From JBIOYL01 sp044870185 (lineage in GTDB: Bacteria > Actinomycetota > CALGFH01): a stretch of DNA of 43,995 nucleotides. Positions within the stretch are counted from its first letter, which is position 1; every line of letters begins with the position of its first letter. The translations under genes were made by a program, and so were the position numbers. The stretch covers positions 1 to 43,995 of the forward strand of contig JBIOYL010000098.1 of assembly GCA_044870185.1 (NCBI GenBank). Direction: 5' to 3'. The notes under the pieces were generated by a model that was not told the origin of the DNA, did no database searches, and saw nothing but the letters and a program-made list of their open reading frames with translations. Shown here piece by piece: positions 40,298 through 43,995 of the stretch.

Positions 40298-40704
40298 TCG
40301 TGGACACGTCGGCGCTGCTTGCCATCCTGCGCGACGAGCCCGAGGCTCCGGTCATGGCGCAGGCCATCGAGGAGGCCACAAAGCGACAGATCTCCGCGGC
40401 GAACTGGCTGGAGGCGGCCGCGGTCGTCGACGGCAGCCGAGATCCGGTCGCCAGCCGCCAGTTCGACGAACTGCTCGACGTGGCGAGGATCGCGGTCGCT
40501 GCAGTGACCGAGCACCAGGCGCGGATCGCACGCGCCGCGTACCGGGACTTCGGCAAGGGCAGCGGCCATCCCGCCGGGCTCAACTTCGGTGACTGCTTCG
40601 CCTATGCGCTGGCCAAGGACAGCGGCGAGCCGCTGTTGTTCAAGGGGCACGACTTCGTGCACACCGACGTCGTTCCGGCGCTGCGGCTGTCCGATCCCGC
40701 GTGA
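40294..40704 (+). CDS. vapC: VapC-type PIN-domain ribonuclease toxin
   Basis: The 136-residue PIN protein has the acidic active site D4 (VDTSALLAIL), E40 (NWLEAAAV), D100 (NFGDCFAYALA) and D120 in the LFKGHDF motif. VapC toxins cut specific RNAs, often tRNA or rRNA, when not bound by VapB. GTG at 40294 overlaps vapB. All catalytic residues are present and the frame is intact, so the pair looks functional, unlike the toxin-antitoxin remnant at 17.1-17.7 kb. The 190 bp after it hold no gene I can see. Confidence 0.9.
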   Translation: MIVDTSALLAILRDEPEAPVMAQAIEEATKRQISAANWLEAAAVVDGSRDPVASRQFDELLDVARIAVAAVTEHQARIARAAYRDFGKGSGHPAGLNFGDCFAYALAKDSGEPLLFKGHDFVHTDVVPALRLSDPA

Positions 40705-40894
40705 GCATACATCTGGCGCGCGGATCGGCCCCGTGCGTCGAGGCTACCCGGACCAGGCCAGCACACAGTCCGGCCTGATGCGGGCCGGTGTATCCGACGA
40801 GGAGCTGCACCGCGTCCCGCCGGATCTCTGCCTACGTGGGGTGATCGTCTCGGCGCTGGGCGTGGCCGCTGCGGGCACGGTGATGGGCACGGGA

Positions 40895-41809
40895 TCAGCG
40901 CGCCGGGACCGCCAGGATCAGCCGGGCGACCTGCTGTGGCTCGTCGAGCTGCACGTAGTGGCTGGCCCCTTCCAGCAGGAACAGCTCGGAGGCCGGCAGC
41001 AGCTCGTGGAAGCGCCGTGCCACTCCGGCGTTCAGGTACGGGTCGGCGGCGCCGAAGATGATGCGGACCGGGCGGGCAAAGCGCCGCAGCCGCGGCAGCG
41101 CCGCCGTCCCGGACGCCACGGCGGACCGCAGGTCCCGGTTGAGGCCGAAGAACGCCCCGTGGGCGCTCGGGTCGGTGGTGAACTGCCGGTACAGCCGCGG
41201 CAGGAACTCCGCCCGCACCTGCGGGTCGCGGAAGAAGCGCCCGACCTGCCAGCGGTACATGCGCCGGAACAGCAGGTCGCCGAACAGGCGCGACAGCGGG
41301 CGGGCGACCTGTCGGACGACGGGCGTGGAGAACAGCCAGATTGCCTCCGGCGTACGCAGCTCCGGCATGCGCGAGTAGTAGGTGTTGAGCAGCACCAGTG
41401 CCGCGACCCGCTGCGGGTGCTCCAGCGCCCAGTCGATCACCGGCGGGCCGGAGGCGTCGTGGGCGACCAGCACCACCGAGCCGAGCCGCAGGTGCTCGAT
41501 CACAGCGTCCAGGTCGCCGACCTGGTTGGCGGCGGTGTAGGGGTAGCCGGCGGGCTTGTCGGAGCCGCCCCAGCCGAGGAAGTCGAACACCACCACCCGG
41601 CGCGGAGCCAGCTGCGGCACCAGCCGGTCGTACAGGTGCAGGTCGTCGGGGAAGCCGTGCAGCAGCACGATCGCCGGCTCCTCGCCCGGGTGGTCGCGCG
41701 CGTAGAGATGGTGTGGGCCGCGCGGCACCAGGTGCTCCCGGTAGCCACGCCCGCCGGGCGCGGACGCCTGGACGGGGTTTGCCTGCCCGTTCGGTTCCAG
41801 CGGTTCCAT
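40895..41809 (-). CDS. alpha/beta hydrolase (haloalkane dehalogenase / epoxide hydrolase-like)
   Basis: The 304-residue protein has the oxyanion motif HGFPDD (51-56), the nucleophile D118 in LVAHDASGPP, the acid D256 in FGAADPYLN and H284 in GASHYVQLDEP. An Asp nucleophile rather than Ser points to the dehalogenase/epoxide-hydrolase branch. The substrate cannot be told. I chose ATG at 41809 with GGGAGG 5 nt upstream. Just upstream is a 16-bp palindrome that matches one before the MarR gene, so the hydrolase is probably repressed by that MarR protein. Confidence 0.9.
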   Translation of the reverse strand: MEPLEPNGQANPVQASAPGGRGYREHLVPRGPHHLYARDHPGEEPAIVLLHGFPDDLHLYDRLVPQLAPRRVVVFDFLGWGGSDKPAGYPYTAANQVGDLDAVIEHLRLGSVVLVAHDASGPPVIDWALEHPQRVAALVLLNTYYSRMPELRTPEAIWLFSTPVVRQVARPLSRLFGDLLFRRMYRWQVGRFFRDPQVRAEFLPRLYRQFTTDPSAHGAFFGLNRDLRSAVASGTAALPRLRRFARPVRIIFGAADPYLNAGVARRFHELLPASELFLLEGASHYVQLDEPQQVARLILAVPAR

Positions 41810-41822
41810 CGGTCCTCCCCTT

Positions 41823-41838
41823 AGGTGTGGGTACACCT
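41823..41838 (-). promoter_or_regulatory. predicted MarR operator upstream of the hydrolase
   Basis: AGGTGTGGGTACACCT is an inverted repeat (AGGTGT/ACACCT) 14 bp before the hydrolase ATG. It matches the site upstream of the marR-type gene at the AGGTGT and TACAC half-sites. Confidence 0.65.
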
Positions 41839-41850
41839 ATCTGCTGCGCA

Positions 41851-42309
41851 TCAGGGCGCCAGCGCCCGCGCGGCGACCTCCTCGAGGCCGTCGGCCACGG
41901 CCTGCCAGCGATCGGAGCCAGACCCCGCCACGATGCGTGCCTGCGCACGCTGCCACAGCGGGTACGCCCGGCTGATCGCCTCGCGCCCCTGGCCCGTCAA
42001 CCGGACCACCCTCATCCGCCGGTCGGCACCGGCCGCGATCTCGACCAGGCCTCGACCGGTCAGGGGCTTGAGGTCGCGGGCCAGGGTGGTGCGGTCCAGC
42101 GCGAGCGCATCGGCCAGCCGCGTGATCGGCACCGGCTCGCTCATGGCGACCGCGACCAGCAGCGTGAACTGCGTGATCCGCAGCCCGCTCGGCCGCAGGG
42201 TCTCGTCGTAGAGCTGTGTCACGGCCCGGGCGGTTCGCCGCAGGTTCCTGCAGGCGCAGCCGACCGCAACCTCGGCAAGCTCCGAACGTCCAGGCATTCG
42301 CCGTTCCAT
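41851..42309 (-). CDS. MarR-family transcriptional regulator
   Basis: The protein is 152 residues from ATG 42309 (ATG at 42297 is also possible). It has the MarR layout: N-terminal dimer helix (CACRNLRRTARAVTQLYDE), LRITQFTLLVAV, then the winged helix with ITRLADALALDRTTLARDL and a wing containing GADRRMRVVRLT. CAC near the N-terminus (residues 18-20) could sense oxidants; this is speculative. It precedes the hydrolase gene on the same strand (about 40 bp), and both have the same operator sequence, consistent with autorepression and control of the hydrolase. Confidence 0.9.
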   Translation of the reverse strand: MERRMPGRSELAEVAVGCACRNLRRTARAVTQLYDETLRPSGLRITQFTLLVAVAMSEPVPITRLADALALDRTTLARDLKPLTGRGLVEIAAGADRRMRVVRLTGQGREAISRAYPLWQRAQARIVAGSGSDRWQAVADGLEEVAARALAP

Positions 42310-42314
42310 GCGGA

Positions 42315-42330
42315 GAGTGTATATACACCT
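42315..42330 (-). promoter_or_regulatory. predicted MarR operator upstream of its own gene
   Basis: The core GTGTATATACAC (42317-42328) is a perfect palindrome. On the minus strand the site reads AGGTGTATATACACTC, matching the hydrolase site AGGTGTGGGTACACCT at both half-sites. It lies 6 bp before the start codon, so binding would block transcription or initiation. Confidence 0.65.
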
Positions 42331-42622
42331 AGTACGCCTCGTCAACCACCGAGTCCATCCACGCCAGGCGATCGCCGAGGTGAACTGCGCTGGGGCTGAG
42401 CAGCTGCCGGACGGTCACCCATGCCGCCGTCGGCGGGGCGAAGCGAGGCGAACCGCGCCGGAGGTGGCAACCGGCAGCGCTCGCCCCCATCCTGAGAGGC
42501 GACCGTGGGGAACCTGCTCGAAGTACCGCTCAAGCCGGCCGGGGAGATCTTCGGCGGCGACGCCAGCGACCCGGCCTTCGCCGCGGCCGCCGCCCAGAGC
42601 GCCAAGGTCGCAGGAGACCACC
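42331..42622. other. intergenic region between marR and the quinone-oxidoreductase-like gene
   Basis: About 290 bp. A GTG at 42505 opens a frame (GNLLEVPLKPAGEIFGGDAS and on) that has no family resemblance and runs out of frame into the next gene. I see no convincing gene here. Confidence 0.3.
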
Positions 42623-43600
42623 ATGAAAGCGATCGTGCAAGACCAATATGGCGGACCCGATGTCCTGGAATTCAGGGACATCGACCAGCCGGTGCCCACG
42701 GACAACGAGGTGCTGATTCGGGTGCACGCGGCCGGTCTGCATCGGGGCGACTGGCATGTCATGACCGGCCTGCCGTACCTGATCCGCATCGTCGTGCCAA
42801 CGCTCGGGCTGCGCAAACCCAAGGTCCCCGTGCGGGGCATGGACGTCGCCGGGCGGGTCGAGGCGGTCGGCAGCAACGTGACCCGGTTCCAGCCGGGTGC
42901 TGCGGTGTTCGGCTGGTGCGACGGCTCCTTCGCCGAGTACGCGAGCGCACCAGAGGACCAGTTCGCGGCCAAGCCGGCCACCCTCAGCTTCGAGCAGGCG
43001 GCGGTCGTCCCCATCTCCGGGTTCGCCGCCCTCCAGGGGCTTCGCGACGAAGGCGAGGTCCAGGCGGGGCAGCAAGTGCTGGTCATCGGGGCGGCGGGCG
43101 GGGTGGGGTCGTTCGCGGTGCAGCTGGCCAAGGCGTTCGGCGCCCAGGTGACCGGGGTGTGCAGCACGACCCAGGTCGACCTGGTCGGCTCGCTCGGCGC
43201 CGACCAGGTGATCGACTACACCCGCGACGACCCCACCGACGGGACCCGCCACTGGGACCTGATCCTCGACACCGCGGGCCGCCGTTCGCTGTCGCAGCTG
43301 CGGCGTGCCCTCACGCCTCGGGGGACGCTGGTCATCGTCGGCGGTGAAGGCGCCGGACGGTGGTTGGGCGGCTTCGATCGCCAGCTACGGGCGGTGGTGC
43401 TGTCACGGTTGGTGGGTCAGCGGCTGCGGATGCTGAGCTCCAAGCCGCGGCAGGAGGACCTGCAGGTCTTGCGGGAGCTCGCCGAGGCCGGCAAGCTCAC
43501 GCCGGTGATCGGCAGAACCTACCCGCTGCGCGAGGTCCCCGAGGCCATGCGGCAGCTGGTCCAGGGCCACGGAGGCGGCAAGGTCGTCATCACCGTGTGA
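42623..43600 (+). CDS. NAD(P)-dependent quinone-oxidoreductase-like (MDR family) protein
   Basis: The 325-residue protein is a zinc-free medium-chain dehydrogenase/reductase: MKAIVQDQYGGPDVLEFRDI, VLIRVHAAGLHRGDWHVMTG, GMDVAGRVEAVGSNVTRFQPG, NAD(P) site VIGAAGGVGSFAVQLAKAFG, and the C-terminal GKLTPVIGRTYPLREVPEAM. The cysteine/histidine zinc ligands of alcohol dehydrogenases are absent. It probably reduces quinones or enones with NADPH. ATG has AGGAG 7 nt upstream. It is divergent from the MarR gene and may belong to the same stress response, but no copy of the operator lies directly before it. Confidence 0.92.
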   Translation: MKAIVQDQYGGPDVLEFRDIDQPVPTDNEVLIRVHAAGLHRGDWHVMTGLPYLIRIVVPTLGLRKPKVPVRGMDVAGRVEAVGSNVTRFQPGAAVFGWCDGSFAEYASAPEDQFAAKPATLSFEQAAVVPISGFAALQGLRDEGEVQAGQQVLVIGAAGGVGSFAVQLAKAFGAQVTGVCSTTQVDLVGSLGADQVIDYTRDDPTDGTRHWDLILDTAGRRSLSQLRRALTPRGTLVIVGGEGAGRWLGGFDRQLRAVVLSRLVGQRLRMLSSKPRQEDLQVLRELAEAGKLTPVIGRTYPLREVPEAMRQLVQGHGGGKVVITV

Positions 43601-43637
43601 GCGGACCACCACGCAGCTCACATATACCTCCACAGGA

Positions 43638-43685
43638 GGCTGCTGGATTCATCCGGCAGCCGAATGTGGTGCAGCCCGCAGGCTG
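43638..43685 (+). other. two hairpins between the MDR gene and the TnpB fragment
   Basis: GGCTGCTGG-ATTCAT-CCGGCAGCC (43638-43661; 9-bp stem with one G-T pair) and CAGCC-CGCA-GGCTG (43672-43685). They could terminate the upstream gene or be the subterminal hairpins of an IS200/IS605-type left end. No T-run follows either. Confidence 0.4.
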
Positions 43686-43710
43686 ACGGTTTTATTGACG
43701 GTTCCCGTGG

Positions 43711-43716
43711 TACACT
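43711..43716 (+). promoter_or_regulatory. predicted -10 box of the right-edge TnpB gene
   Basis: TACACT ends 6 nt before the ATG at 43723, consistent with a leaderless transcript. No Shine-Dalgarno is present. Confidence 0.3.
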
Positions 43717-43722
43717 CCGGCT

Positions 43723-43995
43723 ATGAAGCAGACGATCGCCGTCAAGCTCGCCCCGTCCACCAGTCAGGCCAGGTGTTGCTGGCGACGATGGAGCGGTTCA
43801 ATGCCGCCTGCGACGCCATCGCCGAGGTTGCCTTCGAGCGCCGGCTGGCCAACAAGATCGCCCTCCAGAAGCTCGTCTACTACGACATCCGCGAGCGGTT
43901 CGGCCTGTCGGCGCAACTGACCGTCCGCGCCATCGCCAAGGTGGTGGAGGCGTACAAGCGCGACAAACGTATCCGGCCACGGTTCCGCCCGCACG
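43723..43995 (+). pseudogene. N-terminal part of an IS200/IS605-type TnpB, frameshifted and cut by window edge
   Basis: ATG at 43723 gives MKQTIAVKLAPSTSQAR. Near 43770-43775 the frame breaks, and VLLATMERFNAACDAIAEVA, then LANKIALQKLVYYDIRERFG and LTVRAIAKVVEAYKRDKRI continue in another frame to the edge. This is the N-terminal region of TnpB/OrfB proteins; the RuvC domain would lie beyond the window. The lineage differs from the IS607 TnpB at 11.3-13.1 kb. Whether the indel is real cannot be decided here. Confidence 0.65.

Noticed and set aside
42505..43347. 280-codon frame starting in the marR-MDR gap
   Set aside because: Most of it lies out of frame inside the MDR gene and the first 40 codons have no family resemblance.

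Overview
The window is about 73% G+C, uses many GTG starts, and carries families typical of high-GC Gram-positive bacteria: an XRE/DUF5753 regulator with a DUF397 partner, a PucR regulator, an actinobacterial C2H2 finger, a stand-alone LigD polymerase domain, an LpdA-type flavoprotein and an IS607 element of the streptomycete/mycobacterial kind. It is an actinobacterial (Actinomycetota) chromosome, but nothing here fixes genus or order. Several genes have a TANNNT box 6-7 nt before the start codon, as in leaderless actinobacterial transcripts.

Layout. 1-5.3 kb: the end of an XRE/DUF5753 regulator meeting a DUF397 gene head-on, a small unknown gene, a cupin remnant, a LigD-type polymerase, a DUF4870 membrane protein, and a two-gene operon (PRC-barrel/MgtE-N/CBS protein plus DUF1003 protein). 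5.5-11.3 kb: metH, a CPBP membrane protease homologue and an LpdA-like flavoprotein. 11.3-14.05 kb: a decayed IS607 element (frameshifted serine recombinase, a small unrecognised gene, TnpB broken by an amber codon and a frameshift). 14.0-17.7 kb: a decayed nhaA, a PucR regulator with a duplicated translation-start region, a zinc-finger protein and a toxin-antitoxin remnant. 17.7-21.4 kb: an acyl-CoA mutase catalytic chain and a membrane Ser/Thr kinase with a frameshift in its linker.

21.6-34.1 kb is the metabolic core: sdhCDAB; then holin-like and small membrane proteins, a 2H-phosphoesterase/Nudix fusion coupled to trpS, acnA, mdh and icd on the minus strand; and gltA divergent from icd. 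Together with sdh these supply citrate synthase, aconitase, isocitrate dehydrogenase, succinate dehydrogenase and malate dehydrogenase. 2-oxoglutarate dehydrogenase, succinyl-CoA ligase and fumarase are not in the window. The mutase could feed the same pathway if it makes succinyl-CoA.

34.1-44 kb is accessory: a TPR-LuxR regulator divergent from a methyltransferase, a wrecked nucleoside hydrolase joined to a transposase tail, an unrecognised pair (secreted PT-rich membrane protein plus a 190-aa partner) in lower-GC surroundings, a LuxR remnant, a VapBC pair, an alpha/beta hydrolase with a MarR regulator that share a matching 16-bp operator, a quinone-oxidoreductase-like gene, and the start of another TnpB at the right edge.

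At least eight genes carry small indels, several in homopolymers, while the core metabolic genes are intact. That may be real decay, or sequencing error, and raw reads would decide.
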